Assembly: GCA_900469445.1 (NCBI GenBank)
Contig: UBXM01000041.1
Coordinates: forward strand, 62,001-126,000
Origin: Hyphomicrobiales bacterium
GTDB taxonomy: Bacteria; Pseudomonadota; Alphaproteobacteria; Rhizobiales; Rhizobiaceae
DNA: 64,000 nucleotides
Direction of reading: 5' to 3'
A program made the position numbers and the translations under genes. Below are positions 1-8,169 of this stretch, in pieces; within the stretch, counting starts at the first letter, position 1; the number at the start of each line of letters is the position of its first letter. The notes under the pieces were generated by a model. The model was not told the DNA's origin and did not search any database. It saw only the letters and a program-made list of their open reading frames with translations.

Positions 1-53
1 CCACACCGCATGTTCTGGTGGATATGATCGTCGTGAAGGGAGCGGACGCATGA
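1..53 (+). CDS. 3-oxoacid CoA-transferase subunit A, C-terminal end (partial)
   Basis: Only the last 16 codons lie in the window. Reading from base 3 gives TPHVLVDMIVVKGADA and then TGA at 51-53. The stop overlaps the ATG of the next gene (ATGA), which is typical of translational coupling between the alpha and beta subunits of a CoA-transferase. The identity rests on that coupling and on the nature of the next gene; the fragment is too short to separate a PcaI, ScoA or AtoD type. Confidence 0.7.
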   Translation, partial: TPHVLVDMIVVKGADA

Positions 54-706
54 ACGAGAAGGAAATCATCGCCAGACGTGTTGCCCAGGAATTGAAGCAT
101 GGCGATCTGGTCAATCTCGGTATCGGCCTGCCGACCATGGTTGCGTCTTATCTTCCGGCCGATTCCGGCATCTCCTTCCAGTCGGAAAACGGCATTATCG
201 GCATGAGCGCGCTTCCCGACCCGGCGCTTGCGGGCACCAATCTGACCGATGCCGGCGGTATGCCGATCGGTGCATTCCCGGGCGCCTGTGCTTTCGATAG
301 CGCCATGTCCTTCGCGCTCATTCGCGGCGGCCATCTGGACGTTACCGTGCTTGGCGGCTTGCAGGTGGACGAGGGCGGTCAGCTCGCCAACTGGATGGTG
401 CCGGGCAAGATGGTTCCGGGCATGGGCGGCGCCATGGATCTCGTCACCGGTGCCAAGCGCGTCATCGTGGCGATGACACATACGGCAAAGGGCGCAGCCA
501 AGATCATCAAGAAGTGCACCCTGCCTTTGACTTCGGTTCGGCGTGTCGATCTCGTCGTCACCGAGATGGCGGTGATCAAGCCGACGGAAGAAGGGCTCGT
601 CCTTCTGGAAATCGCACCTGCTCTGACCGTGGATCAGGTCATTGCAGCCACGGAAGCCACATTGCTCATGCCCAAGGCTCCCGGCGTGATGAACCTAGCT
701 GTGTAA
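50..706 (+). CDS. 3-oxoacid CoA-transferase subunit B
   Basis: A 218-residue beta subunit of a type I CoA-transferase, which moves CoA from succinyl-CoA to a 3-oxoacid (acetoacetate or 3-oxoadipate) in the cytoplasm. The family motif SENGIIG is at residues 45-51, with Glu46 as the expected catalytic glutamate that forms the glutamyl-CoA thioester. The length is normal for the subunit. It is coupled by ATGA to the alpha subunit and followed by an acetyl-CoA acetyltransferase. That favours acetoacetate use (ScoAB/AtoDA-like) over the beta-ketoadipate pathway, but PcaJ cannot be excluded from sequence reading alone, so no symbol is given. Confidence 0.9.
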   Translation: MNEKEIIARRVAQELKHGDLVNLGIGLPTMVASYLPADSGISFQSENGIIGMSALPDPALAGTNLTDAGGMPIGAFPGACAFDSAMSFALIRGGHLDVTVLGGLQVDEGGQLANWMVPGKMVPGMGGAMDLVTGAKRVIVAMTHTAKGAAKIIKKCTLPLTSVRRVDLVVTEMAVIKPTEEGLVLLEIAPALTVDQVIAATEATLLMPKAPGVMNLAV

Positions 707-873
707 CGATGCAGGCGGCTCGGGAGAGGGTGGTTCGGTCATCCCTCCCGTCGAAGAGGTTCGCGGGGCACGCAGCCCTGTTGCCTGCGGCGCGACAGCC
801 CCTATGCCGCGCTCTTTTCAATCATCCGTGGATTGCGTCGAATGACGATATCGCAGACGTTTCGAGGAAAACC

Positions 874-2046
874 ATGACCAATATTGTAATAGTATCCGCA
901 GCGCGTACGGCAATTGGCAAGTTTATGGGAGGTTTGTCGAGCCTTCCCGCCCATCAGCTGGGTGCAGTTGTCACGCGGGAAGTCCTGCAGCGCGCCGACA
1001 TCGAGGCCGGTGACGTTTCTGACGTCGTTCTGGGCCATGTTCTCAGCGCCGGTCAGGGCCAGAACACAGCCCGCCAGACCGCCGTTGCCGCCGGCATCCC
1101 GATGAGCGCTACGGCTCTCACCATCAATCAGGTCTGCGGTTCGGGCTTGCGCGCAGTGGCACTCGGTGCCCAGTCGATCCTTGCCGGCGATGCCGATATC
1201 GTGGTCGCAGGTGGCCAGGAGAACATGAGCCTTGCACCGCATGCCGCCGTGCTGCGCTCAGGTGTGAAAATGGGTCCCGCAGAATTCGTCGACACGATGA
1301 TCAAGGACGGCCTGTGGGACGCATTCAACGACTATCACATGGGCATCACCGCCGAAAACGTCGCCGAAAAATACGGCTTTACCCGGGAGGAACAGGACGC
1401 ATTCGCGCTGTCTTCCCAGACCAAAGCGGCGGCGGCGATCGCAGACGGTCGTTTCAAAGCGGAAATCGTTCCCGTCACCATCAAAACCCGCAAGGGTGAT
1501 GTTGTCGTCGACACCGATGAAGGCCCACGTGCCACTACGCTCGAAGCTCTTGCCGGGTTGAAGCCTGCCTTCAAGAAGGACGGCACGGTCACGGCCGGCA
1601 ATGCCTCTGGCCTGAATGACGGGGCCGCGGCTGTCGTGCTCATGCGCGAGGAAGAAGCGGTGCGCCGTGGCCTCACACCGCTTGCTCGAATTGCCTCCTT
1701 CGCCACCATGGGCGTCGATGCGGCGATCATGGGAACGGGGCCGATCCCGGCATCGCGCAAGGCGCTGGAACGGGCCGGCTGGAGCGTCGGTGATCTCGAT
1801 CTGATCGAAGCCAACGAGGCTTTCGCGGCGCAGGCCATGTCGGTCAATCGCGATCTCGGCTGGGATCCGGCCAAGGTCAACGTCAATGGCGGCGCCATTG
1901 CCATCGGTCATCCGATCGGCGCGTCCGGCGCGCGTGTGCTGGTAACGCTCCTGCATGCACTCAAGGCCCGTCAGGCGAAAAAGGGCATCGCAACGCTTTG
2001 CATTGGCGGCGGCATGGGCATCGCGCTCTGCGTCGAACGTTTCTGA
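874..2046 (+). CDS. acetyl-CoA C-acetyltransferase (thiolase)
   Basis: A 390-residue thiolase that condenses two acetyl-CoA or cleaves acetoacetyl-CoA. The start at ATG 874 gives MTNIVIVSAARTAIGKF, the normal N-terminus of the biosynthetic or AtoB/PhaA class; the open frame continues upstream but nothing there resembles a thiolase. Catalytic residues are in place: Cys88 in NQVCGSG, His346 in GGAIAIGHPIG and Cys376 in ATLCIGGG. The start does not look like PcaF (beta-ketoadipyl-CoA thiolase). With the CoA-transferase genes it forms an acetoacetate to acetyl-CoA module. The 167-base gap before it suggests either a leader or its own promoter. Confidence 0.92.
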   Translation: MTNIVIVSAARTAIGKFMGGLSSLPAHQLGAVVTREVLQRADIEAGDVSDVVLGHVLSAGQGQNTARQTAVAAGIPMSATALTINQVCGSGLRAVALGAQSILAGDADIVVAGGQENMSLAPHAAVLRSGVKMGPAEFVDTMIKDGLWDAFNDYHMGITAENVAEKYGFTREEQDAFALSSQTKAAAAIADGRFKAEIVPVTIKTRKGDVVVDTDEGPRATTLEALAGLKPAFKKDGTVTAGNASGLNDGAAAVVLMREEEAVRRGLTPLARIASFATMGVDAAIMGTGPIPASRKALERAGWSVGDLDLIEANEAFAAQAMSVNRDLGWDPAKVNVNGGAIAIGHPIGASGARVLVTLLHALKARQAKKGIATLCIGGGMGIALCVERF

Positions 2047-2077
2047 CAACATCAGGAAACGTCTTTCGATACCGATA

Positions 2078-2190
2078 CCACGGGAGTTTTTCTTCCGTGG
2101 TTCCGTTCTTGCCGCTGCGCCGGGGCCATCCTCCTAAACCACTTGCGCGCGGCAAAACCGGGCAGCCCCGTTCTTCCCGGGGTTGCCCGG
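2078..2190 (+). terminator. two hairpins after the thiolase gene
   Basis: Two inverted repeats follow the thiolase stop. The first pairs CCACGG (2078-2083) with CCGTGG (2095-2100). The second is stronger: 2158-2170 pairs with 2178-2190 (CCGGGCA and CCCCG against CGGGG and TGCCCGG, with one mismatch) around a 7-base loop. Neither is followed by a T run, so they are candidate terminators or transcript stabilisers rather than classical intrinsic terminators. The rest of the 2047-2415 gap shows no gene. Confidence 0.4.
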
Positions 2191-2415
2191 AAGCGAAACA
2201 CCGACCGCCCCCAAAAACGGTGCCTGCCGTTCCCGTAGGGCTCATGGCGGCCGTGCGAGTTTTATTGTCAATTCATGACAACGATCAAATGCCGGCGCCC
2301 GTCCTTCGGATAGCCATGGGGCAGGGTCGTTTCCGTCTCGGCCAAAACAGGCTCTCGGCGCAGCATGCGACATGCGTTGCCCCGGGATGCTTATGCGAAA
2401 GAGCTCCGACCGATC

Positions 2416-3378
2416 ATGACCTTTCCTCCGAGTTTCCGCCAAGTCCGCGCCTTTCTCGCACTCGTGAAACATCTCAAATTCACGCGAGCAGCGCAGGAGC
2501 TGAACGTCTCCCAGCCCACGCTGACGGTGCAGATCAATCAATTGGAGGAACAGCTTGGTATCAGGCTATTCGACCGTAGCAAGCGGCATGTCGAGCTGAC
2601 GCCGGCGGGGCGCAACCTGCTGCCGCTGATGGAGCGATTGTCCATGGGCATGGATGAAGTCATGCTCGCGGCTTCCGATCTGAGCTATGCAAGGCGGGGG
2701 ATTATCAGGGTGGCGGCCTTGCCATCGGTGGCGGCCAGTTTTCTGCCGCGGGCGATCATGACCTTTCGGCGAGATAATCCGGGCATCATTATCAACGTCT
2801 GGGACGTCGTTGGCGAAGAAATCATTCGGCTGGTAAAGGCCGAGGAGGTCGATTTCGGTATTGGGACGCGCATAAGCTCCGACAGGAGCATCAAGGTGGA
2901 GGACTATGTTTCGGATAGTCTGTGTGCGTTTTATCCGACAGGCCATGCTTTGGATACATCTGCACCCGTCATGCAGGTCAGCGACTTCGTTTCCTACCCG
3001 CTCGTCCTCACCAGAAAAAACAGCAGCGTCCGTGTGCTTTTTGAACGATCCATGGATCGCGAGGGATGCGAAGTGAACGTCGTCATGGAGACCACCTATA
3101 TGTCCACGGCGTTGAGCATGGTGCGGGCCGGTATCGGCGTCGCCATTCTGCCCTCGTCAGCAGTCGAAGCTGGCAACATGAACGGGTTGGCGTTCAAACC
3201 GGTGGAGGCCCCCTGGTTCAACCGCCGTGTCGGGATCATACGCAAGGCTGAACGCTCGCTTCAGCCCGTTGCAGCTCGCTTTATCGAGGCCATGCTAAAA
3301 ATGACGGAAGTCGAAAAAGCGGAGAGTTTCAGATCTGTTCGTCGACTGGAAACCGTTCCCAACAAGACCTTTCAGTAA
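2416..3378 (+). CDS. LysR-family transcriptional regulator
   Basis: A 320-residue LysR regulator. The start at ATG 2416 (MTFPPSFRQVRAFLALVKH) is chosen because it puts the winged helix-turn-helix at the usual position: residues about 5-65 contain FTRAAQELNVSQPTLTVQI. An effector-binding periplasmic-protein-like domain covers about 95-300. It lies on the same strand as the CoA-transferase and thiolase genes with a 369-base gap. LysR regulators often control the adjacent operon, but here the gene is downstream and co-directional, so this is only a guess. Effector unknown. Confidence 0.9.
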   Translation: MTFPPSFRQVRAFLALVKHLKFTRAAQELNVSQPTLTVQINQLEEQLGIRLFDRSKRHVELTPAGRNLLPLMERLSMGMDEVMLAASDLSYARRGIIRVAALPSVAASFLPRAIMTFRRDNPGIIINVWDVVGEEIIRLVKAEEVDFGIGTRISSDRSIKVEDYVSDSLCAFYPTGHALDTSAPVMQVSDFVSYPLVLTRKNSSVRVLFERSMDREGCEVNVVMETTYMSTALSMVRAGIGVAILPSSAVEAGNMNGLAFKPVEAPWFNRRVGIIRKAERSLQPVAARFIEAMLKMTEVEKAESFRSVRRLETVPNKTFQ

Positions 3379-3511
3379 CCGCGAATGTATGACCTGAAGA
3401 GGTCCACGCGATCGTTCGGTACCGGGTCGCTCGGTCTAAGAGAATTTCATCAACGCTCATGAAGAGACCTTGTCGGTTTGATGAGGTTGGGGGCGACCTT
3501 CCGGTGTAACT

Positions 3512-3907
3512 TTAAAATTCGACCAGTCGTCGGGGCGGCTCCACGGCAGTTGAGCCGGCTCGACGATCCGCCGCGAACCGGATCGCCTGAACCAGGTCCA
3601 GATCAAGCACTGGTTTGGCAAGCACACCAAGCGTTCCCGGAACACCACCGCGCAAAGCGCCGGGTTCGCTGGTCATGAAGAGAACGGCGACGTTTGCCTC
3701 GGCAAGCGTCCGGCCAACAATCGGCCCCGTCGGACCGTCTTCCAGATTGACATCCACCAAAGCAATGTCGACATCCGTGCCGAACATCATCGCCTGGTAC
3801 ATGTTACTGGCGATACCGACAGGGTGATGCCCAAGCTCTTCGACAGCGTCTTGAAGATTGAGTGCGATCAGTGGCTGATCTTCTACGATAAGCACGTTAT
3901 AGCCCAT
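3512..3907 (-). CDS. single-domain response regulator receiver
   Basis: A 131-residue stand-alone CheY-like receiver with no output domain. The acidic pocket is visible in LIVEDQP (residues 6-12). The phosphoacceptor aspartate lies in DIALVDVNLEDGP at about residue 52, and the conserved lysine is in LAKPV. A GAAGAAG ribosome site precedes the ATG. An EcfG-type promoter lies about 36 bases upstream. The neighbouring divergent gene is an HWE histidine kinase, and stand-alone receivers next to such kinases commonly act as phosphate sinks or shuttles in alphaproteobacterial stress signalling. Pairing with that kinase is inference. Confidence 0.88.
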   Translation of the reverse strand: MGYNVLIVEDQPLIALNLQDAVEELGHHPVGIASNMYQAMMFGTDVDIALVDVNLEDGPTGPIVGRTLAEANVAVLFMTSEPGALRGGVPGTLGVLAKPVLDLDLVQAIRFAADRRAGSTAVEPPRRLVEF

Positions 3908-3942
3908 TGTTCTTCTTCATTTTGACCAACGTACACGAGGTT

Positions 3943-3967
3943 AACCGGCAAACGTGCGCAGGGTTCC
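3943..3967 (-). promoter_or_regulatory. EcfG/RpoE2-type promoter for the receiver gene
   Basis: On the minus strand GGAAC (3967-3963) is followed after exactly 16 bases by GGTT (3946-3943). This matches the alphaproteobacterial general stress sigma factor pattern GGAAC-N16-CGTT with one mismatch, and the looser RpoE2 form GGAAC-N18-TT exactly. It ends about 36 bases before the ATG at 3907. Confidence 0.6.
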
Positions 3968-4123
3968 AACGGCAACCCATCCGATACCGGATGAGGATGG
4001 AGATAAGGGCAAAACACCTTCTTTTGTGTACGGTTGCGAGACTTCTAAAACGGATTGGGCCCTCTATATTGAGACCGAGCTTTTCGGTTGGCAAAATACG
4101 CGTGCGTGAGACAAACAACGGCG

Positions 4124-5935
4124 ATGACGGATACAAGCAGTTTCGCAGATAGAGCGCCCAGCTCGGCATCCGTCATCGCCTGTTTTGACTGGTCAACAAC
4201 GCCGCTTGGACCGATGGAAGAGTGGCCGATCTCGCTCCGCACGGTCGTCGACATGATGTTGAATTCCGAATTTCCCCAGGCCGTCGTCTGGGGACCTGAA
4301 TATACCACGATTCATAACGACGCATTTCTTCCGATCCTTGGGGCAAAGCCTTGTGCGATCGGCCGCTCCTTCGCCGACATATGGTCCGAAGCCTGGGAAC
4401 GCATTGGTCCGATCGCCAGAGCCGCCTACGAAGGTAAGCCGACCTTCATCAAGGATTACCCTCTCGTCATAAATCGAAATGGCCGAAGCGAGCAGGCCTA
4501 TTTCACCTTCTCCTACAGTCCGCTGAAGGATGACGACGGGCAGATCGCCGGCATGATCGATACCGTTATCGAGACGACGCAGACTGTCCTTGCCAGTCAG
4601 GCTGAAGAGCGCCTGCGGCTCGCAAACCAGGTTACCAACGATGCGATCTGGGACTGGAATTTCATGACAGGCCATGTCAGCTGGAACGAGGCGCTGGCAG
4701 TTGCTTACGGACATCAAATTCAGGAGGTTGAGCCGACGGGACAATGGTGGATCGATCACATTCATCCAGAGGACCGCGAGCGCATCGATATCTCCATTCA
4801 CGCTGTGATAGATGGATCCGGAACGCTATGGGCCGACGAATATCGCTTCAAGCGAGTCGATGGTTCTTATGCATACGTCTATGACCGCGGGAACGTGATC
4901 CGGGATGAGGCAGGACAGCCATTGCGGATGATTGGCGCGATGCTCGATCTCAGCGGTGCGAAAGCCGCCGAAGTCGCCTTAAGGGAAAGCGAGCGCCGCC
5001 TGACGACGGAAAGAGCGCTTTTGCGCGCGGTGGTTCAACAGGCACCAATCGGCATATCGATTGCTTACGGAGACGGCCACGAAGAGATAAATGACAGGCT
5101 GGAGGCCATGCTTGGCCCGCGGTCCAGAACGGCGGGAGCGTTGCGGTCACTCGGCATCTTTTCAGTGGGGGATGTCGCCGACGAAAGACCATTGACCGCT
5201 GTCAACGAAATGAGCGGCGAAAAACGCCGGTTCGAGGTGACCAGAACGCCTGTGCGTGGTGATGACGGGAGCATTCTGGCGACAGTCTCGATCGTCGCCG
5301 ATGTCGAGGAACGTTTGCAGGCTGAAGAGCAGCGCGCTGTTCTTAACCGTGAACTCTCTCACCGCCTTAAGAACACTCTGGCGGTCGTTCAATCCGTTGC
5401 CACTCAGACACTTCGCGGCGCGACCGATATCAAGGTGGCTCAGCTGACGCTCAATGAGCGCATTGGCGCACTCGCAAGTGCGCACGAGGTGCTGCTGACG
5501 GGCCATCGGGACGCGGGTCCCGTCGCCGACCTGGTTTCGGCTGCAGTTTCGGTTCACGATATGGATGGTCGGATCCGAGTTTCCGGCGAAACCGTCATGA
5601 TTGGACCGAAAGCTGCCCTGTCACTTTCGCTTATCCTTCATGAACTGGCGACGAACGCCTCGAAATATGGCTCGCTGTCGACAGAGGCCGGACATGTGGA
5701 TGTCACATGGCGGATTGTTTCGGCCGACGGGGCTGGCGAAAATCTGTTCGAGTTGCAATGGCTGGAAAGTGGCGGGCCAGCGGTGGATGCGCCGGCAAAG
5801 CGCAGTTTTGGAAGCCGCTTGATTGAAATGGGGCTTGGCGGTGGAGTGCAAAGCTCCTCGACACTCGACTATCGACCCGAAGGCCTGCACTGCAGGATCA
5901 TCGCGCCCTTGTCCGACCTGCAGTCCGAACACTAG
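4124..5935 (+). CDS. PAS-domain HWE-family sensor histidine kinase
   Basis: A 603-residue soluble kinase with no membrane segment. The start ATG 4124 (MTDTSSFADRAPSS) is preferred to an in-frame TTG at 4088. Three PAS-like regions are visible: about 15-150 (FDWSTTPLGPMEEW), about 165-285 (IWDWNFMTGHVSWNEALA, a PAS_3-type fold) and about 300-400. The HWE phosphoacceptor segment SHRLKNTLAVVQS has His413. The ATPase box is LILHELATNASKYGSLS and the C-terminus has the WLESGGP motif typical of HWE kinases. It is divergent from the single-domain receiver. HWE kinases often feed PhyR-type general stress signalling; the signal sensed here is unknown. Confidence 0.93.
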   Translation: MTDTSSFADRAPSSASVIACFDWSTTPLGPMEEWPISLRTVVDMMLNSEFPQAVVWGPEYTTIHNDAFLPILGAKPCAIGRSFADIWSEAWERIGPIARAAYEGKPTFIKDYPLVINRNGRSEQAYFTFSYSPLKDDDGQIAGMIDTVIETTQTVLASQAEERLRLANQVTNDAIWDWNFMTGHVSWNEALAVAYGHQIQEVEPTGQWWIDHIHPEDRERIDISIHAVIDGSGTLWADEYRFKRVDGSYAYVYDRGNVIRDEAGQPLRMIGAMLDLSGAKAAEVALRESERRLTTERALLRAVVQQAPIGISIAYGDGHEEINDRLEAMLGPRSRTAGALRSLGIFSVGDVADERPLTAVNEMSGEKRRFEVTRTPVRGDDGSILATVSIVADVEERLQAEEQRAVLNRELSHRLKNTLAVVQSVATQTLRGATDIKVAQLTLNERIGALASAHEVLLTGHRDAGPVADLVSAAVSVHDMDGRIRVSGETVMIGPKAALSLSLILHELATNASKYGSLSTEAGHVDVTWRIVSADGAGENLFELQWLESGGPAVDAPAKRSFGSRLIEMGLGGGVQSSSTLDYRPEGLHCRIIAPLSDLQSEH

Positions 5936-6130
5936 AGGCGGGGCAGCAACACTCGGTCACATGACACCAATCACGGCATCCATGAATTCACACTTTGCAA
6001 CGAATATCCCCGGTTTGGACCATGGATGTTCTGTGGATATCCTGGGGACAACTGATTTGCGTGGCGTCTCATGCATCTTTTGCCTTCCGCCTGCGTTGTC
6101 TTTCAAATGATGCAAGCAGGGAGTGATCGT

Positions 6131-6418
6131 TTGGCAGGGCCGACGAAAAAACGAGACAGGAATGCCGACGTCAACCTTGAGGCTGAGGTGAAGCAGCTGA
6201 GAGCCGAAGTCGCCAACCTGAGGATCAAATTGTCGGAAATACACGGTCGCTCCGACCTGCAAACCGAGGTCCGGCGCGATCGTCCCTGGATTAGGATCGC
6301 CGCCACGGTCGGCATTACCTTTGCTTTAGGCAGGATGATCCAGGCCCTGCGGCTTCCAACTGCGGCCGCCGTAGCAATCCCGATGATCACCAATGAGGTG
6401 AACCGGCGTTACCTCTAA
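6131..6418 (+). CDS. small coiled-coil membrane-anchored protein
   Basis: An approximately 95-residue protein I do not recognise by name. The TTG at 6131 is chosen as start because AGCAGGGAG sits 7 bases before it; the in-frame ATGs at 6071, 6107 and 6110 lack a ribosome site. The N-terminal half is charged with a predicted coiled coil (heptads around NLEAEVKQLRAEVANLRIKL). A hydrophobic stretch near the C-terminus (IRIAATVGITFALG) looks like a membrane or membrane-associated segment. The layout resembles ElaB/YqjD/DUF883-like small stress proteins, which fits its place among stress genes, but that is a resemblance only. Confidence 0.6.
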   Translation: MAGPTKKRDRNADVNLEAEVKQLRAEVANLRIKLSEIHGRSDLQTEVRRDRPWIRIAATVGITFALGRMIQALRLPTAAAVAIPMITNEVNRRYL

Positions 6419-6457
6419 GCCCGGTCAGCTGCCGCACAAATTCCATGGGCTTGGTAT

Positions 6458-6499
6458 TTATCGAGGCAAGACAGGGCTACCCCTGTCTTGCCTCGATAA
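6458..6499. terminator. bidirectional hairpin between convergent genes
   Basis: A perfect 19-base stem (TTATCGAGGCAAGACAGGG, 6458-6476, against 6481-6499) closes a 4-base CTAC loop between two convergent genes that end at 6418 and 6503. It can form in either transcript and probably acts as a shared terminator. No long T tract follows on either side. Confidence 0.75.
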
Positions 6500-6502
6500 G
6501 CG

Positions 6503-6754
6503 CTAGCAGCGATCAACATACCGGTTGCCATTGCGGTCACGATAATAGCAGCGACCAGGCTGATCAGCGACATTGCCGATCAAAGCGCCTGACACGCCAC
6601 CGACTGCGGCACCAACTGCAGCGCCTCTGACGTTGCCGGTTGCTACACCTCCGATGACGGCGCCGCTGGCGGCGCCAATTCCTGCGCCACGTTCAGTCGA
6701 CGAGCACCCTGCAAGCGATAAGGCTGCCAGTAGTGGAATGAGCAATTTCTTCAT
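6503..6754 (-). CDS. glycine-zipper lipoprotein
   Basis: An 83-residue precursor with a lipoprotein signal: charged MKKLL, a hydrophobic core, and the lipobox LAGC with the acylated Cys at residue 16. The mature part is a run of small-residue repeats (GAASGAVIGG, GAAVGAAVGGVSGALIG) of the glycine-zipper type found in outer-membrane and periplasmic stress lipoproteins, ending in RNGNRYVDRC. AGGAGAA precedes the ATG. It is preceded by a perfect EcfG-type promoter, so induction in the general stress response is likely. Molecular function is unknown. Confidence 0.85.
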   Translation of the reverse strand: MKKLLIPLLAALSLAGCSSTERGAGIGAASGAVIGGVATGNVRGAAVGAAVGGVSGALIGNVADQPGRCYYRDRNGNRYVDRC

Positions 6755-6780
6755 CGAGTTCTCCTTTGGTCACCGCAAGG

Positions 6781-6805
6781 AACGGCTCGGAAATCGATCG
6801 GTTCC
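6781..6805 (-). promoter_or_regulatory. EcfG/RpoE2-type promoter for the glycine-zipper gene
   Basis: On the minus strand GGAAC (6805-6801) is followed after exactly 16 bases by CGTT (6784-6781), a perfect match to the general stress sigma consensus. It ends 26 bases before the ATG at 6754. Confidence 0.75.
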
Positions 6806-6907
6806 TTGAAAGCCGTCACATCGATCGAGCAGAGACTGCACATCCTATGACGAACCCATAGAGATACGCCGGTTCTTCGGCCCGGCGTATCTTCACGATA
6901 AAAGCGA

Positions 6908-7807
6908 TCAGAGTTTTGCAATCAATGCCGCTTCTTCGTCGTCGCGCTGGCGCCCACCGACGGCTGCAGCGGCCGACGCGATAAAGGCTCCAACCAAAAG
7001 CGATATGGCTCCGAGCATCGCGGTCGTCGAGGCCGACTCTCGTGCCTCGTCAGCGGCCTGCTGCGCGTCTGCTTTTGCCTGTTCCATGCCTTGCAGGACG
7101 GTCGCAACCCTTTGATTTGCTTCATCGGGCGTCAGACCGGTGCGGGATGCGACGATCGCCGACAGATATGTTCTGTCTTCATCGGGCATATTCCCCGCCG
7201 CCGCGGATTTGATAAGGATGCGGGAGATTTCCGCAGTTGCGGCCGTATTGTCGGACTGGGCGCGGTTGCGAAGATCCTGCGGGCGCAAAAGCACATCCGT
7301 GAAATAGCCCGTGGCCATATCCGGCGATGCATCATCACCACCGGAAGCAGCTGCGCCTGCGATGCTGGCGGTCGAAGCCGCGGACGTGAGAGCCTGAACG
7401 CCGCCTCCGATCAGCGATGTGAACGCAGATCCTGCAAGACCGGCAATCACGACAGTCGCAAGCGCCCAGCTTAGAAAGCCATGCGCGGTATCGCGAAAGA
7501 AGACTTCATCCGTATGAATGCCTGCCCATTTCGTGCGAAGGCGACCGGTCAAATATCCACCGAGCGCAGAGGCCAGCCATTGGACTACAACGAACCATAT
7601 TGCCGCTGTCACGCTTACCGTAGTGAAGGAGGCGCTCTCGCCCGCCCAAGGCGACACCATCGTCAGCCCTACGCCGGCTCCCAGGAGAAGAAGAATAAGA
7701 GCGACCGCGGATGACGCGACCGCGCCGCCTATGACCGGTCCCCAACTCAGCGCGGGCACCGAGGATTCCACCCCGACATCGGAAACACCAGATTGATACA
7801 AAGGCAT
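6908..7807 (-). CDS. multi-pass membrane protein of unknown function
   Basis: A 299-residue protein with no family name I recognise. Hydrophobic segments lie near residues 22-52 (WGPVIGGAVASSAVALILLL), 63-88, 110-135 and 265-290. Between the last two is a soluble stretch of about 110 residues that is rich in charged and alanine residues and has a helical part (GMEQAKADAQQAADEARES). The small-residue-rich first segment resembles PhnA-like/TIGR04086-type stress membrane proteins of rhizobia. It starts 9 bases after the stop of a 25-codon gene and shares that gene's EcfG-type promoter. Confidence 0.8.
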   Translation of the reverse strand: MPLYQSGVSDVGVESSVPALSWGPVIGGAVASSAVALILLLLGAGVGLTMVSPWAGESASFTTVSVTAAIWFVVVQWLASALGGYLTGRLRTKWAGIHTDEVFFRDTAHGFLSWALATVVIAGLAGSAFTSLIGGGVQALTSAASTASIAGAAASGGDDASPDMATGYFTDVLLRPQDLRNRAQSDNTAATAEISRILIKSAAAGNMPDEDRTYLSAIVASRTGLTPDEANQRVATVLQGMEQAKADAQQAADEARESASTTAMLGAISLLVGAFIASAAAAVGGRQRDDEEAALIAKL

Positions 7808-7816
7808 GTCGGTCCC

Positions 7817-7894
7817 CTAGCGCATAAACAGGACAAGGAGGATGACGATCGGCAAGGGAATGCCAAGAAGCCAGAGAAGAATACCGCGACCCAT
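7817..7894 (-). CDS. 25-residue hydrophobic membrane peptide
   Basis: ATG at 7894-7892 reads MGRGILLWLLGIPLP, then a valine/isoleucine/leucine run, and ends in FMR before TAG at 7819-7817. It has a strong GGAGG ribosome site 6 bases before the ATG. A near-perfect stress promoter lies 38 bases upstream, and the next gene begins right after it. One transmembrane helix with a Gly-Ile-Pro kink is predicted. Peptides starting MGRG(I/V)LLWLLGIP occur widely in Rhizobiales as unnamed small proteins. The two-gene layout suggests it works with, or leads translation of, the membrane protein downstream. Confidence 0.75.
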   Translation of the reverse strand: MGRGILLWLLGIPLPIVILLVLFMR

Positions 7895-7931
7895 GAGAGG
7901 CCTCCACTGAATTGAAAGTTAGCAACGCCTG

Positions 7932-7956
7932 AACGTTGTTCAGGCGCGGGAGTTCC
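7932..7956 (-). promoter_or_regulatory. EcfG/RpoE2-type promoter within an inverted repeat
   Basis: On the minus strand GGAAC (7956-7952), then exactly 16 bases, then CGTT (7935-7932): a perfect general stress promoter 38 bases before the ATG of the 25-residue peptide. The -10 element falls inside the inverted repeat GCCTGAAC-GTT-GTTCAGGC (7927-7945), which could be an operator or a 5' hairpin. Confidence 0.75.
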
Positions 7957-8169
7957 GCGGAGGGTCGCTTTCGTACGGTTATGTACCAGCCGGCTGAAGA
8001 CGGTTGATCGTGAGCCTCGAAGCGCTGGTTCCTTAGGCTCTTGGCCGAGGGGGCTTCGAGCTTGCAGATCGTAGCTTGAGCCCGAGTGTGAGATGGGCGG
8101 CCTGCCGAATTCTGACACGTCCGATCCGGTCAATTTGCTGCTCGACGCGTGTTTTTCATGAGAGTGCAG

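Noticed and set aside
874..2046. Reading the thiolase as PcaF of the beta-ketoadipate pathway
   Set aside because: The N-terminus (MTNIVIVSAARTAIGKF) and the C-terminal CIGGGMG block look like acetyl-CoA acetyltransferase, not like beta-ketoadipyl-CoA thiolase.
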